Counted from the first letter of the stretch, positions 16,797-26,082 are shown. The stretch is DNA of 64,000 bases from Amaricoccus sp003258405 (GCF_043226085.1 NZ_CP171226.1:232286-296285); one strand, 5' to 3'. The notes: a model not told the origin generated them from the sequence alone. Numbers and translations: made by a program.

Positions 16797-17540
16797 TCAG
16801 CCGCCGTCGACCGAAAGCGGCGGCGGTGTGAGGTCGAGGTCGATCCAGATCGGGAAATGATCGGAGGCCAGTCGGCTCGTGGCACTGATATGCACGCCGG
16901 TGGCAGCGCGGCCGAGTTCGCGGGAGAGCGCGAAGCGGTCGAGCGAGGCCATTAGGCGGCGGACGTGGAAGGTCTTGCCCGGGGTCACGATCTCGTAGTG
17001 GCGCGCGAGGCGGCCGAGCCCCTCGCGCTCCGACCATTCGTTGAAATCACCGCCGATCACCGTGGGCAGGCCCGGAAGGTTGGTGAGCCGGGCGTTGAGC
17101 GCATCGAGCTGCGAGCGGCGCGAGGTGCGCAGGAGGCCGAGATGGGCCGCCACCACGCGCAGCCGCCGCCCACCGGTGTCGAGCTCGGCAATCACCGCGC
17201 CGCGGGGCTCGAGGCCGGGCAGATCGATCTGGATCACGGGGCCATGGAGCATGTCGGGCCGCGCGAGGATCGCGTTGCCGTGCCAGCCGAGGCTGCGGTC
17301 ATTGCGGGCGACGAGGACGGGCACCAGCCCGGTGCGGGCCTCGATCACGTCCCGCGGCAGCACGGTGGGACGGCCGAAGAGGCGGAGGTCGGCCTCCTGG
17401 AGCAGCACGATATCGGGGGAAAGCTCGGCCACCACGTCGAGCACGCGGCCTGGCCGGCGGCGGCGGTCGGTACCGACCGCCTTGCGGATATTATAGCTCA
17501 CGACGCGCAGTTTCGACGTGAGCCGGCTCTTCTCTTTCAT
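16797..17540 (-). CDS. Endonuclease/exonuclease/phosphatase-family hydrolase
   Basis: A 247-residue EEP-fold metal-dependent hydrolase. Motifs in order are VVSYNIRKAVG (near residue 14), LLQEADLR (metal-binding Glu), VVAAHLGL, IGGDFNEW (catalytic Asp/Asn) and SDHFPIWIDL (catalytic Asp-His pair near the C-terminus). The ATG at 17540 is preferred over one 6 bp upstream because AAGGA then sits 7 bases away. It lies 11 bp after the cardiolipin synthase gene on the same strand, a pairing that suggests a role in phospholipid or nucleic-acid hydrolysis. The exact substrate is not evident. Confidence 0.87.
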   Translation of the reverse strand: MKEKSRLTSKLRVVSYNIRKAVGTDRRRRPGRVLDVVAELSPDIVLLQEADLRLFGRPTVLPRDVIEARTGLVPVLVARNDRSLGWHGNAILARPDMLHGPVIQIDLPGLEPRGAVIAELDTGGRRLRVVAAHLGLLRTSRRSQLDALNARLTNLPGLPTVIGGDFNEWSEREGLGRLARHYEIVTPGKTFHVRRLMASLDRFALSRELGRAATGVHISATSRLASDHFPIWIDLDLTPPPLSVDGG

Positions 17541-17551
17541 CGGCATGTCCT

Positions 17552-18937
17552 TCAAAGCACGGGGGCCGCAAGGCGGAAGGCGCCCTCGGCGATGCGCCGG
17601 GGCAGGCTTGCCTGCGGCGGTCCTTCGCTGCAGAGCCCGCACTGGTCCTCGAACCAGCGCTCGAGGTGCGCCACGGTTCCCGCGTCATAGGCAAAGAGCG
17701 CCGCCTCGAAGTTGAGATACATCGAGCGGACGTCGAAATTCGCCGAACCGAGCCAGGCAAAATCGTCGATGATCCCGGCCTTGGCATGGATCATCCGGCG
17801 GTCGCGGGTGAGGAAGACCCGGCCGCCGGCATCGGCAAGCCCGCGGATGTAGATGCCGCGGGCGAGATCGGCGAGGGTCTGATTCGACTTCGCGGGCACG
17901 AGCAGGCGGACGTCGAGCCCCCGCAGCGTCGCGATGTTGAGCGCGTGCGCGAGCTGATCGGTCGGCAGGTAGTAGGGTGTGACGATCCAGACCCGGCTCT
18001 CGGCGCGGTGGATCGCGGCGACGAGCCCGTCGTGGAGCGTGTCGCCCGAGATGTCCGGGCCCGAGGGGATCGGCTGGAGCACGGCGTTGCCCTCCCGGAC
18101 GGCCGCGCAGCGGATCTCTGAGGGCTGGATTTCCCCGGCCTCGGGAGCGGCCCGGCGATGGGCGGCGTCGAGATCGGAGGCCAGGATGTCGGAATAGGCG
18201 CGGATGGCCGGGCCTTGGAGCGCGAAGGACAGGTCGGTCCAGAGGGCGGGCGCCGCGGCGTTGGCCGACATGTAGGCGCGGCCGACGTTCATGCCGCCCG
18301 CAAACACCCGGCAGCCGTCGGCGACGAGCGTCTTGCGGTGGTTGCGGAGGTTGAGGCGCCCCCGGCCGGGCAACCCGAGGAAGGGCGAGGAGAAGAGCAC
18401 CTCGCCGCCGGCCTCGCGGAGCCGCTCGAGCGCCTGACGCGGCCGGGAGAGCCCGCCGAAGCGGTCGATCATCAGGCGCACACGAATGCCCTCACGGGCA
18501 CGTCGGGTGAGAAGCTCGACGAAGGCCCGGCCGATCTCGTCATTCTCGACGATGTAGAATTCCGCGTCGATGGTATGCTCCGCGCCCGTGATGAGGCGGT
18601 TGAGGCCCGTGAAGGCGGTGGCCCCATCCTCGAAGATCTCGATCCGGTTGCCACTGCGCGCGCCCGGCATACCGAGTTCGCGGAAGAAGATATCCATGGC
18701 TGCGGCCGGGGGCTCGATCCGGTCGGGTTCGGAGAAGTTGAGGTGGGAGGCGCGGTAGGGCTTGCGGACGCCGAAGGCGAGAAACATCGGCAGCGCAAGA
18801 TACGGCAGCAGGAAGACGAAGAGCAGCCAGGCGGCGGTCGATTGCGGCGAGCGGCGCTGCTGGACGAGAAGCAGCACGGCAAAGAGCGCGAGGGTTCCCC
18901 CGAAGACGATCTCGAGATGGGCCGTTAGCCAGGTCAC
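17552..18937 (-). CDS. cls: Cardiolipin synthase / phospholipase D-like protein
   Basis: A 461-residue membrane-anchored phospholipase D superfamily enzyme. The GTG at 18937 is chosen because GGAGG lies 6 bases upstream and it begins directly at two N-terminal hydrophobic helices (IVFGGTLALFAVLLLV and AAWLLFVFLLPYLALPMFLA), as in bacterial Cls. Both HKD motifs are present: HRKTLVAD followed by GGMNVG, and HAKAGIID followed by GSANFD. Cls enzymes condense phosphatidylglycerol molecules to cardiolipin. The gene is followed closely by an EEP-family hydrolase gene. Confidence 0.9.
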   Translation of the reverse strand: MTWLTAHLEIVFGGTLALFAVLLLVQQRRSPQSTAAWLLFVFLLPYLALPMFLAFGVRKPYRASHLNFSEPDRIEPPAAAMDIFFRELGMPGARSGNRIEIFEDGATAFTGLNRLITGAEHTIDAEFYIVENDEIGRAFVELLTRRAREGIRVRLMIDRFGGLSRPRQALERLREAGGEVLFSSPFLGLPGRGRLNLRNHRKTLVADGCRVFAGGMNVGRAYMSANAAAPALWTDLSFALQGPAIRAYSDILASDLDAAHRRAAPEAGEIQPSEIRCAAVREGNAVLQPIPSGPDISGDTLHDGLVAAIHRAESRVWIVTPYYLPTDQLAHALNIATLRGLDVRLLVPAKSNQTLADLARGIYIRGLADAGGRVFLTRDRRMIHAKAGIIDDFAWLGSANFDVRSMYLNFEAALFAYDAGTVAHLERWFEDQCGLCSEGPPQASLPRRIAEGAFRLAAPVL

Positions 18938-19493
18938 CGGCGACCTCCGTTGCTCGGGGGACCGTGTTCGGGGGCGGGTTTCGCGCGCATTCCGGAAGCC
19001 TCGTTGCTCGATCCGGCCGCGGGCGCACGGACGGATAATCTGGGAACTCGCCTGACTGTGCATCGCGATGCGGGGGGGTCAATGCGGAAGTGCAGGATGG
19101 AGCGGGATTTGGCGTCCATCTAAATAACATAACTAACATTATGCCGATATTTTCTGGCAGGCGGTCGCTGTGCGCAGCGGCTGGATCGTGTCGGAACTCA
19201 GATTTCGCGTCAGATCCCGGAATGCCTCGTCCGAGATCGGGCGAAGTCCCATCGCGCGTCCGACATTGAGCTGCCAACTGATGGTAGCGAAACGATCCCG
19301 GTGGTATTTGCCGCTGAATACCAGCTTCTTTAACTCGAGACCGGCGGAGCGATCCTGAGCCATCTTCGGTCATGCGCACGGCTTCGCAGGCTGGAGCCCT
19401 GCCGGCGATCGGCCCCCCCTGACGCACCGCCTGTCATGAAAGAGAGAGGCGTGCCACGCCCGCGAAAGGTTGCCGCATCGGTCCAGGGGCAAA
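18938..19493. other. Intergenic region between cls and comEC
   Basis: This 556-bp stretch is less GC-rich than its surroundings, notably TAAATAACATAACTAACAT at 19121-19139. It holds the perfect 12-bp palindrome GCATCGCGATGC (19060-19071), probably part of the cls upstream region. One weak candidate reading frame (19139-19363, minus) is listed separately. No RNA gene was recognised. Confidence 0.4.
19139..19363 (-). CDS. Possible small hypothetical protein (74 aa)
   Basis: A short open frame with protein-like composition (mixed charged and hydrophobic residues, little Ala/Arg bias), unlike the frames opposite it. I do not recognise it. The start has only a weak CCGAAG upstream. It sits in a lower-GC patch between cls and comEC, so it could be a remnant of acquired DNA. 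It may equally be a chance frame. Confidence 0.3.
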   Translation of the reverse strand: MAQDRSAGLELKKLVFSGKYHRDRFATISWQLNVGRAMGLRPISDEAFRDLTRNLSSDTIQPLRTATACQKISA

Positions 19494-21557
19494 TCAGAAG
19501 TCGGGTCGGGTCCAGGGGCGGTCGGGGCTGCTGGTCCGGGCGCCGGTGACGCGGAGGCGGCCGTCCTCCCGCCGGATGGCGAGCGCACCCTCCCGGCGCA
19601 GGCGTTCGGCGCCGATGAAGAGGCAGCGCCCGCCGGGGCTTTCGCGCCAGCCGGGCGCGATGAGGATAGCCGCGCCCTCGCAGGTCTCGGCGGCATCCAC
19701 GGGCGGCTTGCTGCTGCCGAGATAGATGATGCGGCCGCCGTCCGGCCCGCCCGGGAGATCCATCGCGGCGAAGCCCCGGCGGCGCTCCATGCCGCTCCGG
19801 GCATAGGCTTCGGCCTGGGGCGCGGCGTCGCCGTCATTGCCGAGCCAGATCGAGGCCGCGAAGCTGTTGCCGCTCGCCGAATTCACCACGCGGCCCGCAG
19901 GGCTTTGGACGCCAAAGAGCCGGCCGTTTTCGGCGACGAGCACATCCGGCCGATCCGCTGCGGCCCAGAGGCCAAAGCCGAGCGCAAGCGGCAGGAGGGC
20001 AAGACTCCTGCCCCGGCCGACCCAGAGCACGGCGAAGATGCCGCCGAAGGCAATGAGCGCAAGGGCTGCGGGCGGTCCCGCCGGAATCGCCCGGACCGCA
20101 CCGCCGAGCCCTGCAACAAAGGTTGCGACGGCAAGGATGTAATCGATGCCGAGCCCCATGATCCGGAGCGCGAGGGGCGCCAGGCCGATGGGCGCGAGAA
20201 GGCCCGCCAGCACGCCGGCAGGCATCACCACGAGCCCCATCGCAGGCACGGCAAGGATGTTGGCGAGCAGCCCGTATTGCGACAGCGTGTTGAAATGGAA
20301 GGCGGAGATCGGCGCAGTCGCAAGCCCCGCCACGAAGGACGTCGCGGCGACGCCGATCACCGGCCGCACGAAGCGCCAGCGCGGATCGGTCTGTGTCTCG
20401 CGCCACCAGGCCCGCCCGCGCAGCCATTCGAAGGCGGCGATGAGCGCGGTGGTGGCGGCAAAGGACATCTGGAATCCCGCCTCGGTGAGGCTCTCGGGTT
20501 CCCGGACCAGAATGATGGTGGCGGCGAGCGCCACCGAGCGCAGGGTGAGCGCGGGCCGGTCGAGCAGGACGGCGACGAGCACCACGGCGGTCATGATGAA
20601 GGCGCGTTGGGTCGCGACACTCGCCCCCGAGAGCGCGAGATAGGCCGCCGCTGCACCGAGCGCGACAACGGCCGCGATCTTCTTGGTGTTGTACCAGAGC
20701 GCGATGCGGGGCACGAGCGCGAGGCCGCGGCGGATGGCGGCGAAGACGAAGCCCGCGAGCAGGCCCATGTGGAGACCCGAGATCGCGAGAAGATGGGCGA
20801 GGTTCGAGCGGCGGAGCGCGGTAACGTCCTCGGGAGAGACGGCGGAGCGATCACCGGTCAGCAGGGCCGCGGCGAAACCGCCGGTCGGACCGGGCAGCGC
20901 GGCCTGGATCGCGCGGGAGAGCGCGATGCGGGTGGCGAAGAGCCCCTGCCGCCAGCCACCGCCTTCGGCACGGCGCTCGAGGAAGGGCGTGTTGCTGTAG
21001 CCGATCGCGCCGAGCGCCTCGAACCAGGCATAGCGACGGAAGTCGAAGCCGCCGGGCTCGGCCGGTGCGGAGGGGGGCGAGAGCCGGGCCTGGCCAAGGA
21101 TGCGCAGACCGGGCTGGAGCACGTCCGCTGGCGTCGCGGGGTCGAGCGAGATGCGGACACGCGCGGGCGTGCGCAAGGGGTCGAGGCCATAGATGATGAC
21201 GTGATCGAGAGTGACGCGGGGCCGGTCGCTCGCCGAGCGATCAAGCCCGACCACCCTGCCCTCCACATTCACCGTCATGGCGCGGGACAGCACGGGCGCG
21301 CCGACCTCGTGGGTGCGCCATCCGGCAAGGCAGAGGCCGAGGAGCGGCAGGAGCGCGGCGAGAATGACGACGCGGGCCATCGGCCCGGCCCGCAGGAGCG
21401 AGCCCGCACCCATTGCGACGAGCGCCCCTAGGGTTGCAAACATCCAGGGCTCCGGTTCGCGCGGCAGGGCGAAATAGACGCCTATGCCTAGCCCCAGAAA
21501 CACCGGGATCCAGAGCGGCAGGTTACGGCGCTGGGATTCGGCAAGGGCGGTCAGCAT
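19494..21557 (-). CDS. comEC: ComEC/Rec2-family DNA uptake channel
   Basis: A 687-residue polytopic inner-membrane protein of the ComEC/Rec2 family, the channel that passes single-stranded DNA into the cytoplasm. The N-terminal part (about 30-180) resembles the DUF4131/OB-like region (VNVEGRVVGLDR). The competence core (about 215-490) contains SNLAHLLAISGLHMGLLAG and LSGASVATQRAFIMT, both typical. The C-terminus is soluble and short. The metallo-beta-lactamase domain with HxHxDH seen in many Firmicute homologues is absent. The gene is divergent from gltX, a neighbourhood common in Rhodobacterales. Confidence 0.9.
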   Translation of the reverse strand: MLTALAESQRRNLPLWIPVFLGLGIGVYFALPREPEPWMFATLGALVAMGAGSLLRAGPMARVVILAALLPLLGLCLAGWRTHEVGAPVLSRAMTVNVEGRVVGLDRSASDRPRVTLDHVIIYGLDPLRTPARVRISLDPATPADVLQPGLRILGQARLSPPSAPAEPGGFDFRRYAWFEALGAIGYSNTPFLERRAEGGGWRQGLFATRIALSRAIQAALPGPTGGFAAALLTGDRSAVSPEDVTALRRSNLAHLLAISGLHMGLLAGFVFAAIRRGLALVPRIALWYNTKKIAAVVALGAAAAYLALSGASVATQRAFIMTAVVLVAVLLDRPALTLRSVALAATIILVREPESLTEAGFQMSFAATTALIAAFEWLRGRAWWRETQTDPRWRFVRPVIGVAATSFVAGLATAPISAFHFNTLSQYGLLANILAVPAMGLVVMPAGVLAGLLAPIGLAPLALRIMGLGIDYILAVATFVAGLGGAVRAIPAGPPAALALIAFGGIFAVLWVGRGRSLALLPLALGFGLWAAADRPDVLVAENGRLFGVQSPAGRVVNSASGNSFAASIWLGNDGDAAPQAEAYARSGMERRRGFAAMDLPGGPDGGRIIYLGSSKPPVDAAETCEGAAILIAPGWRESPGGRCLFIGAERLRREGALAIRREDGRLRVTGARTSSPDRPWTRPDF

Positions 21558-21730
21558 GATGCGAGTTCCGCGGGCGTGCAGGGAAGCGGTTCGGACGGAG
21601 CGCCTCCGCTCCGGGCTCCCGCGCCCGCAGATGCCGGTGTGCGATGCCGCCGGGCCACCTCCCTTGTTCTCCCGTCCGGAAATCGCCTAAGAGAACGCTA
21701 ATCCGACCAAGGTTGCCGAGAGGTTAACGA

Positions 21731-23158
21731 ATGCCCGCTCCCAAACCCGTCGTCACGCGCTTCGCCCCCTCGCCCACTGGCTATCTTCATATCGGCGGCG
21801 CGCGCACGGCACTCTTCAACTGGCTCTATGCCCGGCACATGGGCGGCCGCTTCCTCCTGCGGATCGAGGATACCGACCGCGCCCGTTCGACGCCCGAGGC
21901 AACCGCGGCGATCTTCGAGGGGCTCCGCTGGCTCGGGCTCGACTGGGACGGCGAGCCGGTCAGCCAGTTCGAGCGCGCCGGGCGCCATGCGGAGGTCGCG
22001 GCGGAGATGCTGGCGGCCGGGAAGGCCTACCGCTGCTATGCGACGCCCGAGGAGATCGCTGCCTTCCGCGAGGCGGCGAAGGCGGAGGGGCGCCCGCCTC
22101 TCTTCCTCTCGCCCTGGCGCGATGCCGATCCGGCAAGCGCTCCCGAGGGCGCGCCGTTCGCCGTGCGGCTGAAGGCGCCGCGCGAGGGCGTGACGGTGGT
22201 GCGCGACGAGGTGCAGGGCGAAGTCACCTGGCGGAACGAGACGCTCGACGACCTCATTCTGCTGCGCTCGGACGGCACCCCGACCTACATGCTTGCGGTG
22301 GTGGTGGACGATCACGACATGGGCGTGACCCACGTTATCCGCGGCGATGACCACCTGACCAACACCGCGCGCCAGACGCTGATCTATCAGGCGATGGGCT
22401 GGGACGTGCCGGTCTTTGCCCATATCCCGCTCATCCACGGGCCGGACGGCAAGAAGCTTTCCAAGCGCCATGGCGCACTTGGGGTCGAGGCCTATCGGGA
22501 GATGGGCTACCTGCCCGAAGCGATGCGCAACTATCTCGCCCGGCTCGGCTGGAGCCACGGCGACGAGGAGTTCTTCACAACGCCGCAGGCGGTGGAGTGG
22601 TTCGACCTGCCGCAGATCGGGAAATCGCCGGCGCGATTCGACTTCGCGAAGCTGGAGAATCTCTGCGGACAACATATTCGTGCCTCGGAAGATGATGTCC
22701 TGCTCGCCCATATCGAGGATTATCTTGCAGCGCATGGTCACGCCCCCCTGCCCGATCGGGTGCGTGCGCAGGTTCTGAGGGCCATGCCCGGCCTCAAGGA
22801 GCGTGCGAAGACCATACCTCAACTCCTTGAAATGGCGAGGTTTGCAACCGAATCGAGACCCTTTGAGCCCGACGCCGCGGCCCGCAAGGCGCTCGCCAAT
22901 GTATCCCAACGTATGCTCATTGATTTGACCTCGCGCCTGCAACATGCTAGCTGGACCGCGAGTGAGCTGGAGGGTGTCGTGCGCGAATTTGCACAAGCGG
23001 AATCCCTGGGCCTCGGCAAGATCGCCCAGCCGCTGCGCGCCGCATTGACCGGCCGCACCGTCTCGCCAAGTGTCTTCGACATGATGGAAATCCTCGGAAA
23101 AGAAGAGTCCTTGGCCCGGATCGAGGATTGTGCGGAGGCGCTCACCACGAATTCCTGA
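21731..23158 (+). CDS. gltX: Glutamyl-tRNA synthetase
   Basis: A 475-residue class I aminoacyl-tRNA synthetase that charges tRNA-Glu. The HIGH motif appears as HIGG (20-23) in PSPTGYLHIGGARTALFNWL, and the KMSKS-type motif as KKLSKRHG (241-248). The ATP-binding and acceptor-binding insertion (IRGDDHLTNTARQTLIYQ) and the helical anticodon-binding C-terminal part are intact. Alphaproteobacteria often carry two GltX paralogues, one charging tRNA-Gln for later amidation; which one this is cannot be told. gltA follows on the same strand after 104 bp. Confidence 0.96.
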   Translation: MPAPKPVVTRFAPSPTGYLHIGGARTALFNWLYARHMGGRFLLRIEDTDRARSTPEATAAIFEGLRWLGLDWDGEPVSQFERAGRHAEVAAEMLAAGKAYRCYATPEEIAAFREAAKAEGRPPLFLSPWRDADPASAPEGAPFAVRLKAPREGVTVVRDEVQGEVTWRNETLDDLILLRSDGTPTYMLAVVVDDHDMGVTHVIRGDDHLTNTARQTLIYQAMGWDVPVFAHIPLIHGPDGKKLSKRHGALGVEAYREMGYLPEAMRNYLARLGWSHGDEEFFTTPQAVEWFDLPQIGKSPARFDFAKLENLCGQHIRASEDDVLLAHIEDYLAAHGHAPLPDRVRAQVLRAMPGLKERAKTIPQLLEMARFATESRPFEPDAAARKALANVSQRMLIDLTSRLQHASWTASELEGVVREFAQAESLGLGKIAQPLRAALTGRTVSPSVFDMMEILGKEESLARIEDCAEALTTNS

Positions 23159-23262
23159 TGCCCGACGGGCCCCAGGGGCAATCGCGGCGCGGACCGGCTC
23201 CCGCCGCCGCGGATAACAGGGTGGCCGCAGTCCCGGCGGACCCAAGACAGAGGGAAAGACGC

Positions 23263-24561
23263 ATGCACGACCAGTCCACAGAGAGCGCCAAGCTGACCCT
23301 GAAGGGCACTACCTACGACCTCCCCGTCTATTCTGGAACGATCGGCCCGGACGTTATCGACATCGGCAAGCTCTACGCTGAGGCTGGCGTCTTCACCTTC
23401 GACCCCGGATACACCTCCACCGGGTCCTGCGAGAGCTCGATCACCTATATCGACGGCGAGAAAGGGGAGCTTCTCTACCGCGGATATCCGATCGAGCAGC
23501 TCGCGGAGAAATCCCACTTCCTGGAAGTCTGCTATCTGCTTCTTTACGGTGAGCTGCCGACCGCCGCACAGATGGAAGACTTCGAGACCCGTGTGACCAA
23601 CCACACGATGCTTCACGAGCAGCTGGCTTACTTCTTCCGCGGCTTCCGGCGCGACGCGCATCCGATGGCCGTGGTCTGCGGCGCGATGGGCGCCATGTCG
23701 GCCTTCTATCACGACTCGACCGATATCAACGATCCCTGGCAGCGCGAAGTCGCGACCATCCGCATGATCGCGAAGATGCCGACGCTGGTCTCCTGGGCCT
23801 ACAAGTATTCGATCGGCCAGCCGTTCGTGTATCCCAACAACTCGCTCGACTACGCCTCGAACTTCCTCAACATGTGCTTCTCGGTTCCGGCCGCGGAATA
23901 CCACGTCGATCCGATCCTTTCCCGCGCGATGGACCGGATCTTCACTCTTCATGCCGATCACGAGCAGAACGCCTCGACCTCGACGGTGCGTCTTGCCTCC
24001 TCCTCGGGCGCGAACCCGTTCGCCTGTGTCGCGGCGGGTGTGGCCTGTCTCTGGGGTCCGGCGCATGGCGGTGCGAACGAGGCCTGCCTCAGGATGCTGC
24101 GCGAGATCGGCTCGGTCGACCGTATCCCGGAATACATCAAGAAGGCGAAGGACAAGGACGATCCGTTCCGCCTCATGGGCTTCGGACACCGGGTCTACAA
24201 GAACTTCGACCCGCGCGCGAAGGTGATGAAGCAGTCGGCGGACGAGGTGCTGGGCCTTCTCGGCATCGAGAACAACCCGACGCTGCAGGTTGCCAAGGAA
24301 CTCGAGCGGATCGCGCTGGAAGACGAGTATTTCGTCGAGAAGAAGCTCTATCCGAACGTCGACTTCTACTCGGGCATCATCCTCGACGCGATGGGCTTCC
24401 CGACCTCGATGTTCACGCCGATCTTCGCGCTGGCGCGCACGGTCGGCTGGATCTCGCAGTGGAAGGAAATGCTCGAAGATCCGAAGGCGCGCATCGGGCG
24501 CCCGCGTCAGCTCTACACTGGTGCAGCCTTTCGCGACTACACGGATGTCGAGAACCGCTGA
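23263..24561 (+). CDS. gltA: Citrate synthase (type II, NADH-sensitive length)
   Basis: A 432-residue citrate synthase, which condenses acetyl-CoA and oxaloacetate at the entry to the TCA cycle. The catalytic residues align well with E. coli: His268 in GPAHGGANE, His309 in GFGHRVYKNFDPRA and Asp367 in NVDFYSG. The ATG at 23263 follows AGAGGGA and gives the usual start (MHDQSTESAKLTL). Codon use is strongly biased, as expected for a highly expressed gene. The YbaK-like gene begins inside its last codons. Confidence 0.97.
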   Translation: MHDQSTESAKLTLKGTTYDLPVYSGTIGPDVIDIGKLYAEAGVFTFDPGYTSTGSCESSITYIDGEKGELLYRGYPIEQLAEKSHFLEVCYLLLYGELPTAAQMEDFETRVTNHTMLHEQLAYFFRGFRRDAHPMAVVCGAMGAMSAFYHDSTDINDPWQREVATIRMIAKMPTLVSWAYKYSIGQPFVYPNNSLDYASNFLNMCFSVPAAEYHVDPILSRAMDRIFTLHADHEQNASTSTVRLASSSGANPFACVAAGVACLWGPAHGGANEACLRMLREIGSVDRIPEYIKKAKDKDDPFRLMGFGHRVYKNFDPRAKVMKQSADEVLGLLGIENNPTLQVAKELERIALEDEYFVEKKLYPNVDFYSGIILDAMGFPTSMFTPIFALARTVGWISQWKEMLEDPKARIGRPRQLYTGAAFRDYTDVENR

Positions 24562-25039
24562 ACCCAAGCGGAGCACATCGCTCCGCCGCGTGGTCGCCGA
24601 GGCCGAAGCACTTGGTCTCGGCATCACGCCGGTCCGGCTCGAGGATGGAACACGGACGGCCGCCGACGCGGCGGCCGCCTGCGGCTGCACGGTCGGGCAG
24701 ATCGTGAAGTCGATCATCTTCCGCGTCGCGGAGAGCGACCGGCATGTGCTGTTCCTGACCGCCGGCGACAATCAGGTCGATCCTGCAAAGGCTGGCGCCC
24801 TGGTCGGTGCGCCGCTCGAGAAGGCTGATGCCGCAGGGATCCGCAAGCATACCGGATTTGCCATTGGCGGCGTCTCGCCGCTGGGGCATGTGACGCCGAT
24901 CGAGACATTCTTCGATCCCGATCTGCTTTCCTATGACGTGGTCTGGGCCGCCGCCGGCACGCCGCACCACGTGTTTTCCGTCGCACCCCAGGCGCTGGCG
25001 GAAGCGCTTCGGCCGAAGGTCGCACCCTTTACCGCCTGA
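24545..25039 (+). CDS. YbaK/EbsC-family aminoacyl-tRNA deacylase
   Basis: A 164-residue protein of the YbaK/ProX editing family, which hydrolyses mischarged tRNAs in trans. Visible are GCTVGQIVKSIIFRV (conserved Lys of the active site), VLFLTAGDNQVD and TGFAIGGVSPLGH, the family's GGVSPxG motif. The ATG at 24545 overlaps gltA by 17 bp and lacks a clear Shine-Dalgarno sequence, so coupling to gltA translation is possible and the start is uncertain. It is convergent with, and overlaps by 11 bp, the HNH gene. Confidence 0.87.
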   Translation: MSRTAEPKRSTSLRRVVAEAEALGLGITPVRLEDGTRTAADAAAACGCTVGQIVKSIIFRVAESDRHVLFLTAGDNQVDPAKAGALVGAPLEKADAAGIRKHTGFAIGGVSPLGHVTPIETFFDPDLLSYDVVWAAAGTPHHVFSVAPQALAEALRPKVAPFTA

Positions 25040-25367
25040 CAGCCCTGCTCTGGCGGCGCCGGCCGCCGCCGGGCATCGGGGTGCGGGAACGGAAACCCGG
25101 ACGGCGCTTCGCAACCCAGGCAATGAAGCGGGCAAGCCGGGGATGGCCACGCAGGGCATCAAGGCTCGCGTAGTCGCGGGCCAGTTCGGTTTCGGTCAGC
25201 GTCGCATGGATCTCCGCATGGCAGATCTGGTGCAGCAGCACCGTCTCGCCCCCCTTCCCGCCCCGGAGCTTCGGGACGAGATGGTGGCGGCTTTGCCGCA
25301 CGCCGGGCGGGATCGGGCGGCTGCAAAGGCCGCAGAGCGGATCCTCCTCCATGCCATCTGCCGCCAT
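25029..25367 (-). CDS. Small HNH-motif protein
   Basis: A 112-residue protein with CGLCSRPIPP (zinc-type CxxC, near residue 12) and RHHLVPKLRGGKGGETVLLHQ followed by CHAEIHATLTE, which together form an HNH nuclease-like metal site. Small HNH proteins of this form are widespread in Alphaproteobacteria; their function is not established. It starts 8 bp after the stop of the lysozyme-inhibitor-like gene, so the two are co-transcribed. A second in-frame ATG at 25352 is an alternative start. Confidence 0.75.
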   Translation of the reverse strand: MAADGMEEDPLCGLCSRPIPPGVRQSRHHLVPKLRGGKGGETVLLHQICHAEIHATLTETELARDYASLDALRGHPRLARFIAWVAKRRPGFRSRTPMPGGGRRRQSRAVRR

Positions 25368-25375
25368 GCCGCAGT

Positions 25376-25996
25376 TCAGCCCGGCTCGGCGATGCGGCAG
25401 GACATGCCTTCGTCGGGCGGCCAGTCCACTGTCGCCTCGTTGCCCTTCATCCAGATCCAGCGCCCGAACGAGCATTCGTAGCGCGCGCCCGAGGCTGTAC
25501 GGGTCTGGTAGGCCGCATCGATGGTGTCGCCGCGCTCGAAACGCGCGCTCGGAAGCTCGGTCTCGTAGAAATAGGTCACGAGCTCGTTGGCCGGATTGCC
25601 GTCGCACTGCCAGGTCGCGACGCCGACGGGGTCCTCGAGCATGTAGAGTGCGACGAGCTCGCCCTCCCGCATGAGATAGGCCGTCTCGACGCACTCCCGC
25701 GGATCCTCCGCCTTCCAGCAATCGTCCCGGCCCTTTATCCAGCCGTGCTGGGTGGCGCGGAGCGACCGTTCGGCCGAAGCCGCATCGGCAAACCCCGCCG
25801 TTGCAGTGAGTGCGGCGGCGTAGCGTTCCGCCACGCGCCGGTCGAGGGCCGCGAGCGCCGGATCGCTGCAGACAAGTTCTTCGGCGGAGCTCTCGGCGCG
25901 GGCGCAATTGAAGGAAGGTCCGTCCTGCGCGGCAGCAGCCGTGGCGATCAGGGCAAGCCCGGCAGCGGCCCCGAGGGGTCTCATCCACTTTGGCAT
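25376..25996 (-). CDS. Periplasmic LprI/MliC-like lysozyme-inhibitor family protein
   Basis: A 206-residue exported protein. The ATG at 25996 follows AGGAGGAAA and opens a signal peptide ending near ATAAAAQDG. The N-terminal mature region FNCARAESSAEELVCSDPAL and DRRVAERYAAAL is the LprI-type (DUF1311) pattern. The C-terminal part (ASGARYECSFG, WIWMKGNEATVDW, CRIAE) resembles MliC/PliC inhibitors of c-type lysozyme. A two-domain lysozyme inhibitor is therefore likely, protecting peptidoglycan from outside attack. Family-level function is inferred; direct activity is not shown. Confidence 0.75.
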   Translation of the reverse strand: MPKWMRPLGAAAGLALIATAAAAQDGPSFNCARAESSAEELVCSDPALAALDRRVAERYAAALTATAGFADAASAERSLRATQHGWIKGRDDCWKAEDPRECVETAYLMREGELVALYMLEDPVGVATWQCDGNPANELVTYFYETELPSARFERGDTIDAAYQTRTASGARYECSFGRWIWMKGNEATVDWPPDEGMSCRIAEPG

Positions 25997-26082
25997 CGCT
26001 TTCCTCCTCTCCGGTTCGGACATGCCGCCAGTCTCCCACCTCCCCCGCCTGCATGCAATTGCGGCGGGGGCAAAGCGCGGGC

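Noticed and set aside
14906..16885. 659-codon minus-strand frame opposite the RTX repeats
   Set aside because: It is the reverse reading of the regular GGxGNDxL repeats, hence its repetitive sequence; no family resemblance.
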